NCBI GenBank assembly: GCA_001823055.1
Contig: MHTH01000010.1
Location: forward strand, 7,316-47,274
Reading direction: 5' to 3'
DNA: 39,959 nt
From: Candidatus Vogelbacteria bacterium RIFOXYB1_FULL_42_16
GTDB lineage: Bacteria > Patescibacteriota > Minisyncoccia > Phycocordibacterales > XYD1-FULL-46-19
This document shows, piece after piece, positions 14,531 to 23,562 of this stretch. Position numbers and translations under genes: made by a program. Under the pieces are notes generated by a model. That model made no database searches. It saw only the letters and a list, made by a program, of their open reading frames with translations, and was not told the DNA's origin. How positions within the stretch are numbered: the first letter of the stretch is position 1; each line of letters begins with the position of its first letter.

Positions 14531-14539
14531 TTTTTATAA

Positions 14540-14703
14540 GAGCCGCTGAGCAGGAATCACTGCTCGGCTTCGATTAACTCAGCCTGCGCTTTAGAAACCC
14601 ACGGTTTCTAACACTCCGCCAGCTGGCGAAGCTGTTTTCCTCCACGGGAGACCAAATGTTCTCCCGACCCCACTCTTCCGTTCAATCCTACTCAACGGAA
14701 AAA
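14540..14703. ncRNA. Structured non-coding stretch with a duplicated tRNA-Thr 3' end
   Basis: The gap between the two tRNA-Thr genes has no supported ORF but several strong hairpins: GAGCAG-loop-CTGCTC (14549-14566), TTAGAAACC/GGTTTCTAA (14591-14611), CAGCT/AGCTG with the palindrome CGCCAGCTGGCG nearby, CGGGAGA/TCTCCCG (14645-14666) and TTCCGTT/AACGGAA. Its left end (14540-14555, GAGCCGCTGAGCAGGA) repeats exactly the last 16 nt region of tRNA-Thr(GGT) at 14731-14746. Terminators bound it in both directions. I could not match it to tmRNA, RNase P, SRP or 6S RNA. Direction of transcription is undecided. Confidence 0.4.
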
Positions 14704-14730
14704 GATGACACATTTGTGCCATCTTTTTTT
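14704..14730. terminator. Intrinsic terminator after tRNA-Thr(GGT)
   Basis: GATGACACA (14704-14712) pairs with TGTGCCATC (14715-14723; one G-T pair). T7 follows on plus (14724-14730) and T5 on minus. It lies 1 nt from the tRNA 3' end on the minus strand and could also end a plus-strand RNA from the structured stretch. Confidence 0.75.
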
Positions 14731-14731
14731 G

Positions 14732-14804
14732 AGCCGCTGAGCAGGATTGAACTGCTGACCTCGTCATTACCAATGACGTGCTCTACCAACTGAGCTACAA
14801 CGGC
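14732..14804 (-). tRNA. tRNA-Thr (anticodon GGT)
   Basis: Acceptor GCCGTTG (from 14804) pairs with CAGCGGC, discriminator T at 14732, no encoded CCA. Anticodon stem CGTCA/TGACG encloses the loop TTGGTAA; the T-loop is TTCAATC. Its 3' end sequence is partly duplicated at 14540-14555. Confidence 0.93.
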
Positions 14805-14860
14805 TTTTTCAGCCACAGCAAATTTACCATAACTTTCTTATATTTTCAACTAGAAAAAAA

Positions 14861-15157
14861 TTAGTCGCTGTTGGTCAAATCGGCCAAATGTTCGTTGGCA
14901 GTTTTTGTCATCACTTCATCCAAATTCACCCCCAATTTTTCACGCAAAAAACGAACGATGGTCTCGTCGTCACTAGCACTGATTATCGCTTCCAATTCCG
15001 CTTTTTCTCCCGCCGGCAAAGATTCCAAAATATCCAAAGTCGCCCGACGTAAAATCTGTTCTTCCAAGCGCAATAAGATTTTTTCTTGTTCTTCGACTGA
15101 CAAATCGGCAATACCGAGCTTTTCTTTTATCAAATCGGCTAATATTTGTTTACTCAT
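14861..15157 (-). CDS. Conserved small helical protein (98 aa), function unknown
   Basis: A soluble, acidic, helix-rich protein with no signal peptide. The pattern of an N-terminal ILADLIKEKLG segment, a central EEQEKILLRLEEQI helix and a repeated REKLGVNLDEVM near the end resembles small CPR-specific DUF5663-like proteins; the family call is tentative. It follows the 53-aa gene at 15165 by 7 nt, so the two form an operon. No Shine-Dalgarno precedes the ATG. Confidence 0.65.
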   Translation of the reverse strand: MSKQILADLIKEKLGIADLSVEEQEKILLRLEEQILRRATLDILESLPAGEKAELEAIISASDDETIVRFLREKLGVNLDEVMTKTANEHLADLTNSD

Positions 15158-15164
15158 AATTTTA

Positions 15165-15326
15165 TTAGGCCGTTTTAGCTAAATTCATTTGTCTTAAAAC
15201 ATTCTTCAATCGATCAACCACGAGGCCAGAATGTTTAGCCTCCCTCACTTCCAATTTTTTACCAGCTTCTTCAATTTTATTTAGAACGACTTGCAAACCC
15301 TCACCTTCAATTTTAATTTGTTCCAT
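15165..15326 (-). CDS. Small hypothetical protein (53 aa)
   Basis: ATG at 15326 opens a clean 53-codon frame ending in TAA at 15165-15167. It reads MEQIKIEGEGLQVVLNK at the start, then a Lys/Glu-rich helix and RLKNVLRQMNLAKTA at the end. It is soluble, probably helical, and not assigned to a family. Support comes from the tight 7-nt spacing to the 98-aa gene and a TATAAT box at 15359-15364 with TAGGCA 17 nt upstream. The predicted leader is about 25 nt, without Shine-Dalgarno. Confidence 0.6.
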   Translation of the reverse strand: MEQIKIEGEGLQVVLNKIEEAGKKLEVREAKHSGLVVDRLKNVLRQMNLAKTA

Positions 15327-15358
15327 ATTGATAAAAATTTTAACGGCTGATTGAGTAA

Positions 15359-15387
15359 ATTATAAACCTAATCAAATCTTTTGCCTA
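15359..15387 (-). promoter_or_regulatory. Promoter of the two small genes
   Basis: TAGGCA (15387-15382), 17-nt spacer, TATAAT (15364-15359). A second TAAAAT box lies nearer the ATG (15342-15337), so the exact start is uncertain. Confidence 0.4.
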
Positions 15388-15465
15388 TCGACAACAGGAG
15401 TAAAGCGTTTCTTTTTAAAAATTTAGGAAACAAAATCTATTTTTTTACTAGATTGGCTATACGTA

Positions 15466-15495
15466 AATTGCCCCACCTCGCGAGGTGGGGCAATT
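15466..15495. repeat. Perfect 30-bp palindrome beside tRNA-Asp
   Basis: AATTGCCCCACCTCG and its exact reverse complement meet at 15480/15481. It begins 5 nt after the tRNA-Asp 3' end on the minus strand. It lacks a T-tract on either strand, so it is at best a weak terminator; tRNA 3' processing or a repetitive palindrome are alternatives. Confidence 0.6.
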
Positions 15496-15499
15496 AATG

Positions 15500-15575
15500 C
15501 GCGGGCGACCGGACTCGAACCGGCAACCTCTCCCGTGACAGGGGAGTGCTACTAACCAAATTGAGCTACGCCCGC
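15500..15575 (-). tRNA. tRNA-Asp (anticodon GTC)
   Basis: Acceptor GCGGGCG (from 15575) pairs with CGCCCGC, discriminator G at 15500 as expected for Asp, no encoded CCA. Anticodon stem CTCCC/GGGAG encloses the loop CTGTCAC; T-arm has TTCGAGT. Length 76 nt. Confidence 0.94.
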
Positions 15576-15616
15576 AATTCGTCCATTCTACACAAAAATC
15601 AATCTCTTTCAATTGA

Positions 15617-15693
15617 TGGTGCTGATGATTGGACTTGAACCAATGACCTGGCGCTTATGAAACGCCCGCTCTAACCAACTGAGCTACATCAGC
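15617..15693 (-). tRNA. tRNA with CAT anticodon (elongator Met or lysidine-type Ile)
   Basis: Acceptor GCTGATG (from 15693) pairs with CATCAGC, discriminator A, and CCA is encoded at 15619-15617. The anticodon loop is TTCATAA in stem GGCGT/GCGCC. G1-C72 pairing excludes the initiator. Elongator Met versus Ile(CAU) cannot be settled without comparison to the genome's other CAT tRNAs. Confidence 0.9.
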
Positions 15694-15697
15694 AAAT

Positions 15698-16372
15698 TTA
15701 TATCTTTTTTATAACATCAATTGACCCTAAAATCTCATATTGCAAATTCGAACCCTTATTAACCACCAATCTTAATATTCCATAATAAGATTCATAATTG
15801 CCATAGACCTTCTTAGGCGTAGTTTTTACATAATATGTATTACCAAATTGATTTAATGGTAAGTCTAGCAAAAAAGACCAGAATTTCAAGACCTTATTTA
15901 TTCTAGGTTTATGAATTTCGTTTATTTGTACGGTCGGTTTAAATAACTCTTTCGACACCCCATGAACCTCTCTAAAAAACTTATACATGATCCTTATCAT
16001 CTCAGGATCAGAATTGACAAATATAGTCCTACTCCCGTTTTTACTTCCTTCTCCCCAATACAGAGACGTACCAATCATCATCAAGTCTCTCTGTGAAATT
16101 TTACCCATCTTTTTTCTAGCTTGTTCCCTCTGATCGTTTACATTTTTTTCTTTCTTCTTACGATTCATTTCTGCACCCTTCATCCTCCCAGCCAATCCAG
16201 CTTTAGTGACTTTTTCAGTTAAAAAATTTACTTGGTCCAAACCCAACAAGATATCTCTACACCACAAGCTAACAGTGCTTTTAGAAACACCCAATTTTGT
16301 AGAAATCGCACCAAGACTTTCTCCCATCTTTCTCATCTCTCTTGCCTTATTTTTTTCTAAATACTTTGACAT
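15698..16372 (-). CDS. HTH protein with a LAGLIDADG-like C-terminal domain
   Basis: The first ~45 residues form a helix-turn-helix of resolvase/Sigma-70 type (REMRKMGESLGAISTKLGVS, then KSTVSLWCRD). A basic linker with Lys/Arg runs follows (about 60-95). The C-terminal ~125 residues contain IGTSLYWGEGSKNGSRT and VNSDPEMIRIMYKFFREV, a pattern seen in LAGLIDADG/WhiA-like folds. DNA binding is likely; nuclease activity is unproven. The gene lies between tRNA-Met/Ile (5 nt from its stop) and the initiator tRNA, with codon choice (many AGA, ATA) and A/T content unlike neighbours such as gpsA or ligA, which suggests transfer. Its promoter predicts a leaderless message. Confidence 0.7.
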   Translation of the reverse strand: MSKYLEKNKAREMRKMGESLGAISTKLGVSKSTVSLWCRDILLGLDQVNFLTEKVTKAGLAGRMKGAEMNRKKKEKNVNDQREQARKKMGKISQRDLMMIGTSLYWGEGSKNGSRTIFVNSDPEMIRIMYKFFREVHGVSKELFKPTVQINEIHKPRINKVLKFWSFLLDLPLNQFGNTYYVKTTPKKVYGNYESYYGILRLVVNKGSNLQYEILGSIDVIKKI

Positions 16373-16378
16373 TCATAT

Positions 16379-16408
16379 ATTATACATTATCACTAGTTCG
16401 ATTGTAAA
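16379..16408 (-). promoter_or_regulatory. Leaderless promoter of the HTH gene
   Basis: TTTACA (16408-16403), 18-nt spacer, TATAAT (16384-16379), 6 nt to ATG 16372. Five of six -35 bases and all -10 bases match consensus. Confidence 0.7.
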
Positions 16409-16439
16409 TAACAAATTGACGTAATCCTGCTCTAAGTGA

Positions 16440-16475
16440 AAAAAAGGCCTAGTTTAGCTAAACTAGGCCTTTTTT
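16440..16475. terminator. Bidirectional terminator after initiator tRNA
   Basis: A perfect 36-nt palindrome: A6 + GGCCTAGTTTAG and its reverse complement ending in T6. It ends the initiator tRNA transcript on the minus strand, 8 nt after the CCA. Confidence 0.85.
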
Positions 16476-16482
16476 CTTTACG

Positions 16483-16557
16483 TGGTTGCGGAGGCGGGAA
16501 TCGAACCCGCTACCTTCAGGTTATGAGCCTGACGAGCTACCAGTGCTCTACCCCGCG
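16483..16557 (-). tRNA. Initiator tRNA-fMet (CAT)
   Basis: The 5' end is CGCGGGG and the 3' end CTCCGCA-A-CCA, giving the C1 x A72 mismatch that marks bacterial initiators; CCA is encoded. The loop is CTCATAA. The anticodon stem is TCAGG/CCTGA, so the canonical three G-C pairs are reduced to two, with A29-U41 in place of G29-C41. T-arm GCGGG-TTCGATT-CCCGC. Confidence 0.94.
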
Positions 16558-16582
16558 ATTAGTTACCAGTATACTACGAATG

Positions 16583-17203
16583 TCAAATGAAATCAAATTC
16601 ACGGAAGACTTTCTCAAACAGGCCAATCACCCGTTTGGCTTCATGATGGCTCAATTCAAAACCGGCTTCATGAGCAATTCGATTGCGAACTTTGTGCGCC
16701 TCCCAAGCTTCATCTAAAGTAATAAAATCCGAACGTTCGATTTGGCGTAATTTCTCACCCAAATTTTCGCCCTCAAACGGCAAAGTGTCAACCAATTCTT
16801 CGAGCATTTTGTCGGCTTCAATAATCGCCAATTTCCACTCGGCCGGCGCTTCCGAGTGAACATGAGACAAGATCTTTTCCCAACGAGCATTCTTTTTTTC
16901 TTCAATGGCCGTTCCCGCTTCAGCGATAGCATTAAAAATATCTTCTCTTTCTTCACGACGCAAATCAAAAAATTTAGACAAAAAGAAAGAGACGCCGACC
17001 AACAAAAAAAGAGAAATAATTGTGGAGATAATCTTAAACCACAACGGCAAGTTAAAAAGCATGCCGGAATCGGCCGACAACAATAAACCTAAAATCCCAG
17101 ATTCACCGAAAAACATTCGGTAAATCAAACCAAAAAAATATTCCAAATTTAAAAAATTCGGTTGCGGTAAATTGGGTGGAGATTGAACAACTTGTTCGAG
17201 CAT
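16583..17203 (-). CDS. Membrane protein with a HEPN-like cytoplasmic domain
   Basis: A 206-residue protein of a type common in CPR but without known role. Two hydrophobic segments (about residues 20-45 and 52-76) are followed by a charged cytoplasmic helical domain. Near the C-terminus HKVRNRIAHEAG contains R-N-x3-H, the R-X4-H signature of HEPN domains, which are often RNases or nucleotide-binding helical bundles. The rest of the domain (ADKMLEELVDTL; HHEAKRVIGLFEKVFREFDF) fits the four-helix HEPN plan. ATG 17203 lies 2 nt from the end of an inverted-repeat element, so its promoter must be within or beyond that element. Confidence 0.7.
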   Translation of the reverse strand: MLEQVVQSPPNLPQPNFLNLEYFFGLIYRMFFGESGILGLLLSADSGMLFNLPLWFKIISTIISLFLLVGVSFFLSKFFDLRREEREDIFNAIAEAGTAIEEKKNARWEKILSHVHSEAPAEWKLAIIEADKMLEELVDTLPFEGENLGEKLRQIERSDFITLDEAWEAHKVRNRIAHEAGFELSHHEAKRVIGLFEKVFREFDFI

Positions 17204-17205
17204 TT

Positions 17206-17370
17206 ACCCTATTGAATAAATTTTAAATTCAGCGACCATATTTGATAATCCCATTATACAGCAAATTATTTCAAAACATGAAATCTACATTGCTACAACA
17301 AAATTTAAAATTAAAATTGTTTAGTTGATAAAATATTAAAATTAACTAAACAATTTTTATTCAACAGGGT
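17206..17370. repeat. MITE-like inverted-repeat element, copy 2 (ACCCTATTGA ends)
   Basis: ACCCTATTGAATAAA (17206-17220) pairs with TTTATTCAACAGGGT (17356-17370) with one mismatch in 15. A 14-bp internal hairpin AAAATTGTTTAGTT/AACTAAACAATTTT lies next to the right end. It fills almost the whole gap between the gatA stop (17378) and the ATG of the next gene (17203). Copy 1 at 4175-4286 shares the ends and the layout of a hairpin next to the right arm. Confidence 0.6.
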
Positions 17371-17377
17371 GAATATT

Positions 17378-18793
17378 TTAGCGAACGATCTCTCTCCCTA
17401 AAGCAAAGAGTAAATCTTCACTCCAGTGCGGGCCGGTAATCTGCAAACCAAAAGGCAAACCGGTTCCATTTTTACCAGTCGGGACTGACAGAGCTGGCAC
17501 ACCGGCCAAATTGACTGGCACGGTAAAAATATCTTCCAAATACATTTGAAGTGGATCACTGGTATTCTGACCAAGGGGAAAAGCTACCGATGGTGCGGTC
17601 GGCGTAATCAACACATCAACCTTGGCAAAAGCTTTCCGATAATCTTCAGCGATCAATCGGCGCAAGGCGTCAGCTTTGCCATAATAAGCATCATAATAAC
17701 CAGCCGATAAAACATAGGTTCCGAGCATGATGCGACGTTTGACCTCCTGACCAAAACCAGCACCCCGTGACAGAAAATAATCTTCGATCATGTCCTGACC
17801 ATCCACATGACAACCATAGCGCACGCCGTCAAAACGAGCCAAGTTGGTCGAGGCTTCAGCTGGCATCAAAATATAGTAGCAAGCCAGAGAATAATGCAGA
17901 TTGGGCATCTCGATCGGGAAAATTTCGTGACCCTGTTTTTTGAGTAGTTCAACTGTCTCATCGAAATTTTTTCGCACTTCTTCGGTCACTCCGGCACCCA
18001 GTAAATCATAAGGCACGCCAATTTTAAATTTAGCGGGAATTTTTGACGTCGCTAGATCATCGGTACTAGTCGAATCAAATTTATCTTGTCCACGAATAGT
18101 TTTAAAGATCAGTTCGGCATCATCAATTGTCTTGGCAATCGGTCCGATTTGATCCAAAGACGAAGCCATGGCCATCGCGCCATAACGACTAACAGCGCTG
18201 TAGGTTGGTTTCAACCCCACTGCCCCACAATAAGAAGCTGGCTGACGAATCGAACCGCCAGTGTCCGTGCCCAAAGCCACCAAAGCCAAATCACCACCCA
18301 CGGCGGAGGCTGAACCGCCGGACGAACCACCTGACACTCTTGATAAATCATGAGGATTTTTTGTCGGGCCATAAGCGGAATTTTCAGTTGAACCACCCAT
18401 AGCAAATTCATCCATATTGGTTCGACCTAAAAAAATCACTCCGCCTTGTTTTAATTTGGCGATCACCGTGGCATCGTAAGTAGCATGATAGGTCGTCAAC
18501 ATTTTTGAAGCCGATGAACAAATCCGGCCAGCAATTAAAATATTGTCTTTAATTGCCATAGGAATACCCGCCAGAGGTCCAGACAATTCACCCGCTTTTA
18601 TTTTTCGATCGACTTCATCGGCTTGAGCCAAAGCATCGGTAAAAACTTCCAGATAAGCATTGAGATCAGCGTTGCGCGTCGAGATTTTTTCTAAATAAGC
18701 TTCAGTCAAATCATGCGCACTAAACTGACCAGACCGGATCGCCTCGCCCGCTTTTTTAATATCTAATTCTGCTAAGTTAATTATCTTCGCCAT
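17378..18793 (-). CDS. gatA: Asp-tRNA(Asn)/Glu-tRNA(Gln) amidotransferase subunit A
   Basis: GatA is the amidase that frees ammonia from glutamine for GatB. All three residues of the Ser-cisSer-Lys triad can be placed: K82 in GIPMAIKDN, S157 in VSGGSSGGSAS and S181 in GTDTGGSIRQPAS. The 471-residue length is normal. Its start overlaps gatC by 17 nt. gatB is not in the window; the stand-alone YqeY at 9733 shares only GatB's tail domain. Confidence 0.96.
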   Translation of the reverse strand: MAKIINLAELDIKKAGEAIRSGQFSAHDLTEAYLEKISTRNADLNAYLEVFTDALAQADEVDRKIKAGELSGPLAGIPMAIKDNILIAGRICSSASKMLTTYHATYDATVIAKLKQGGVIFLGRTNMDEFAMGGSTENSAYGPTKNPHDLSRVSGGSSGGSASAVGGDLALVALGTDTGGSIRQPASYCGAVGLKPTYSAVSRYGAMAMASSLDQIGPIAKTIDDAELIFKTIRGQDKFDSTSTDDLATSKIPAKFKIGVPYDLLGAGVTEEVRKNFDETVELLKKQGHEIFPIEMPNLHYSLACYYILMPAEASTNLARFDGVRYGCHVDGQDMIEDYFLSRGAGFGQEVKRRIMLGTYVLSAGYYDAYYGKADALRRLIAEDYRKAFAKVDVLITPTAPSVAFPLGQNTSDPLQMYLEDIFTVPVNLAGVPALSVPTGKNGTGLPFGLQITGPHWSEDLLFALGREIVR

Positions 18794-19082
18794 GATCTAA
18801 AATTTGTTTGACGACAAAAAAATTATCGTCTGATTTGGGCGCTTCAGCTAAAATTTTTGCCGTATTGGCACCAGCCATGAAGGCATCATTATCTTCGCGC
18901 ATGACATTGGTCAGATAATGATCATCGGCAGAAAGTTTGCGATCAGCGACCGGCGCATTTTTTAATTCAGAAATATAGCCGAGAATCGATTCGAAATCTC
19001 GTTGAAATTTTTGTTTTTCTTCTTGACTTAAAGCAATACGGGACAGCTCGGCTAATTTGTCGATTTCTTGCTCGGTAAACAT
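18777..19082 (-). CDS. gatC: Asp/Glu-tRNA amidotransferase subunit C
   Basis: The 101-residue protein has the GatC N-terminal signature (IDKLAELSRIALSQEEKQKF, then LGYISELKNAPV) and the C-terminal belt segment that wraps around GatA. It stabilises the GatAB complex. It precedes and overlaps gatA, giving a gatCA operon. Confidence 0.94.
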   Translation of the reverse strand: MFTEQEIDKLAELSRIALSQEEKQKFQRDFESILGYISELKNAPVADRKLSADDHYLTNVMREDNDAFMAGANTAKILAEAPKSDDNFFVVKQILDHGEDN

Positions 19083-19088
19083 AAAGGC

Positions 19089-19094
19089 ATCATA
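19089..19094 (-). promoter_or_regulatory. TATGAT box of gatCA
   Basis: TATGAT (19094-19089) ends 6 nt before ATG 19082, so transcription should begin on the start codon. It lies 28 nt from the ligA stop. Confidence 0.5.
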
Positions 19095-19121
19095 GCATAA
19101 GCCATAAAACTCGACCAGACA

Positions 19122-21151
<2,030 letters not shown>

Positions 21152-21167
21152 ACACAAAAAAACGATT

Positions 21168-21761
21168 TTATGGCTTCCAAATCACTATCTGACTGACCGT
21201 CCGACCCAAAGAGATATTATTACAATTAGCACTAAAGCCACGGGAAACAATATAGGTATTGACATTGTCGGAACCACTAGGTTTTTCGAAAACAATCGAG
21301 ACAATAGCGCAAGCCGGCTGATCTTCCACAGTCATATCATAGTGGAAACGATACTCTTTAGCATTAGTATTATCAAGATCCAAATTAAACATTCCAAAGA
21401 TATTCGCAACTGGGGAGGGGTCACTAATCGTCTGGGTAGAATTATTAGGATCAAAAATAACCAATTGAGAGTCATTACAATTGATATTTTTCGCCTCTAA
21501 ATTTTTACCAAAGGCGTTATAATCATTAATCAGACTGACATATTTATAGTTGGTTGCACCCCACATATTACCACACAGTCGCCCAGCATCTGCCGCGTAG
21601 TAAGCCACGCGAGACATTTTACCCATAGAAGACAATTGGATTTGTTTGGCAATAATCGCTGACAAATAAAAACCAATCGACAAAATAATACTGGCCACCA
21701 GTAAAGCGTAGAGCATGACAAAAGCGCGGTTTAATTTTTTTGGATTATTCAAAAGGTTCAT
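21168..21761 (-). CDS. PilX-like pilus assembly protein
   Basis: The 197-residue protein has a short basic start and one hydrophobic helix (about residues 13-38, FVMLYALLVASIILSIGFYL), then a soluble domain with several Cys and the AYYAADAGRLCG segment typical of PilX/GspK-like minor components, which lack a standard class III cleavage site. It is last in the minor-prepilin operon and overlaps the PilV-like gene by 17 nt. It probably acts in pilus initiation or at the tip. Family assignment is by position and layout. Confidence 0.65.
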   Translation of the reverse strand: MNLLNNPKKLNRAFVMLYALLVASIILSIGFYLSAIIAKQIQLSSMGKMSRVAYYAADAGRLCGNMWGATNYKYVSLINDYNAFGKNLEAKNINCNDSQLVIFDPNNSTQTISDPSPVANIFGMFNLDLDNTNAKEYRFHYDMTVEDQPACAIVSIVFEKPSGSDNVNTYIVSRGFSANCNNISLGRTVSQIVIWKP

Positions 21762-22353
21762 AATAGATGATTGACGATTGAGCGGTTTTGGAAACGCCTC
21801 GATATGACCAAGTGACCTGCGAAGTGATTTTTAAACCAATGAAAGCTTCGCCCTTGACATCAGGATCAGCGATCGTATTGGCCAGATCTGGATCATTGAC
21901 CGAGACGAGATTAAACCAAATTTTGCGGGAAAAAATTGTTTTAGCATCTCCCTCTCCCTTATTAATAATCGAAACATATTTTTTAGGACTATCGTCTGTG
22001 ATATACAAAGCTGGATCAGTACTTTCTTCAATCGTGATCTTGTTTTGTTTGATATCGATAATGCAATAATTATCCACGGTTCCACAACGATCTTGCATCG
22101 AGCCATCCACTATTTCTTTTTGAAAATAAGGCAGGGCCATTTCTAGACCTTCTTGAGATAAAAAGGTGGCGACCACTTGATTGCGAGCAAAATGACTGTC
22201 GCTGATGGCCGAGGCCAACATGGCCAATGGTCCAAGAATAGCGATCAATAAAATGACAATCGCCACCAGAGCTTCAATGATAGTAAAACCTCTCGCCAGA
22301 GATAATTTTGATCGGTTAGTCTTTTTTTGTTTGTTAAAAATTGGATAAAACAT
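21745..22353 (-). CDS. PilV/GspI-like minor prepilin
   Basis: The class III signal ARGFTIIEALVAI has cleavage predicted between G22 and F23 and Glu5 of the mature protein at E27. A hydrophobic helix (about 23-48) and a globular domain with Cys pairs follow (202 residues in all). Minor prepilins prime pilus assembly. It lies between the PilW-like and PilX-like genes. Confidence 0.8.
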   Translation of the reverse strand: MFYPIFNKQKKTNRSKLSLARGFTIIEALVAIVILLIAILGPLAMLASAISDSHFARNQVVATFLSQEGLEMALPYFQKEIVDGSMQDRCGTVDNYCIIDIKQNKITIEESTDPALYITDDSPKKYVSIINKGEGDAKTIFSRKIWFNLVSVNDPDLANTIADPDVKGEAFIGLKITSQVTWSYRGVSKTAQSSIIYYEPFE

Positions 22354-22366
22354 ATTTTACTGATTT

Positions 22367-22906
22367 TTATTTGGTGACAATCAACTGTCGTGGAAAAACC
22401 GTAGTTTGAATATCAATATCAGTGGTTGTTTGACGAAAAGCCACCTGACTATGGATCCGAATAGTTAAGAGATCTACTTTAACCGCTGGCCTTTCTGTCT
22501 GGACAGACTGCTGTTCAAATTCTAATGACATAATCTTGACCTTATCCGAAGTAAGTTTTTTGTAATTATTTTGATCGCCAACACTTTCTTCGATGGCTCC
22601 ATCAGACAACCGATAAAAATAATCAATCGCCCCAATTTTCAAAGACAAGACGTCATTGTTGATCTGAATATCTGTTCCCTCTCTAACATTAATCGCCAAG
22701 CGATTGAGAACATAATTGATATTTTCTGTGATTTGATTGACCTGTTGAGCCTTGCGGTAGGCATCCAAAGCCACCACAAAAGTACCAGTGATCGTAAAAG
22801 CCACAATTAAAAATATTCCTACCGCCACAATCATCTCCACCAGAGTAAATCCGGAAGATCTTGTTGCTGAACAATTTTTGACGATATTATTTTTTTTTCT
22901 AATCAT
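22367..22906 (-). CDS. PilW/GspJ-like minor prepilin
   Basis: Prepilin signal SSGFTLVEMIVAVGIF: cleavage is predicted at G19|F20 with E24 as Glu5. The 179-residue length assumes the ATG at 22906, which overlaps the preceding TGA as ATGA; the in-frame TTG at 22915 is less likely. The globular part is beta-rich with repeated DIQ motifs. It belongs to the set of four minor components between pilD and ligA. Confidence 0.8.
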   Translation of the reverse strand: MIRKKNNIVKNCSATRSSGFTLVEMIVAVGIFLIVAFTITGTFVVALDAYRKAQQVNQITENINYVLNRLAINVREGTDIQINNDVLSLKIGAIDYFYRLSDGAIEESVGDQNNYKKLTSDKVKIMSLEFEQQSVQTERPAVKVDLLTIRIHSQVAFRQTTTDIDIQTTVFPRQLIVTK

Positions 22907-23562
22907 GATGGACAATTTGGATCAACATAAATTTGACCATTAAAATTAACTACCACGTAGCGACAAGCGGAATCATCTTTGGTTGATATTTTTATTCTAG
23001 ATTTATCAGAATTCAATGCAACCCATCCACTGGAAGAATTATAGGGACAATAATAAATTTCTCCTCTCGGTCTTCGAAAATAGAGACGAAAAGGCAAATT
23101 TGTCGCAATTGTTCCGCAAGTTGGATGGCAAATGTCATAACCAGAAAATTTAAAATTCTTTCCCAAGGAATAATTTTCGATTGAATCTCCACTTACAGCT
23201 GGAGCAGGAGACGGAGACGGACCATCGGGAAAGTTTTCGCTGACTTTTTTCAAACTAAAAAGATTGGATTCGGGAGAGACAACGGCTGGAAATTCAAGAG
23301 CGTAACCAAAAATATCTGTATCAGCACTGCCACCAGTATTGCCCACTAAAGTGTTCATAGCATAAAGTTGAGCGCCACGAATTTGTAAGGCGACTTCTTG
23401 AGCCATCAAATCCAGCGAGGTCTTGGAACGAAAACCGGGCAGATTGGCCAAAACAATACCAGTAACAATTGTAAAAATCGCAATGACTACGATCATTTCA
23501 AATAAAGTAAACCCCGACACCAAAACTGGTCTTGATATTTTTTTAAAAGAAGAAAAAAACAT
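22903..23562 (-). CDS. FimT/GspH-like minor prepilin
   Basis: Prepilin signal VSGFTLFEMIVVIAIF with cleavage at G17|F18 and E22 as Glu5, then a beta-rich domain with a Pro/Ser-rich insertion (about 115-130) and four Cys. Its start overlaps the prepilin peptidase gene by 20 nt. GspH/FimT-type proteins sit in the pilus initiation complex, and in competent bacteria FimT can bind DNA. Confidence 0.78.
   Translation of the reverse strand: MFFSSFKKISRPVLVSGFTLFEMIVVIAIFTIVTGIVLANLPGFRSKTSLDLMAQEVALQIRGAQLYAMNTLVGNTGGSADTDIFGYALEFPAVVSPESNLFSLKKVSENFPDGPSPSPAPAVSGDSIENYSLGKNFKFSGYDICHPTCGTIATNLPFRLYFRRPRGEIYYCPYNSSSGWVALNSDKSRIKISTKDDSACRYVVVNFNGQIYVDPNCPS

Noticed and set aside
14540-14703. tmRNA, RNase P RNA, SRP RNA or 6S RNA in the tRNA-Thr gap
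   Set aside because: No tag reading frame, no RNase P core blocks, no GGAAGCAGCC-type SRP loop and no long single hairpin as in 6S RNA.
14591-14773. 60-codon minus-strand ORF in the tRNA-Thr gap
   Set aside because: It overlaps tRNA-Thr(GGT), its terminator and the hairpins; composition is not protein-like.
18086-18402. Plus-strand ORFs antisense to gatA
   Set aside because: Shadow frames of a gene with intact catalytic motifs; no own promoter or family signature.
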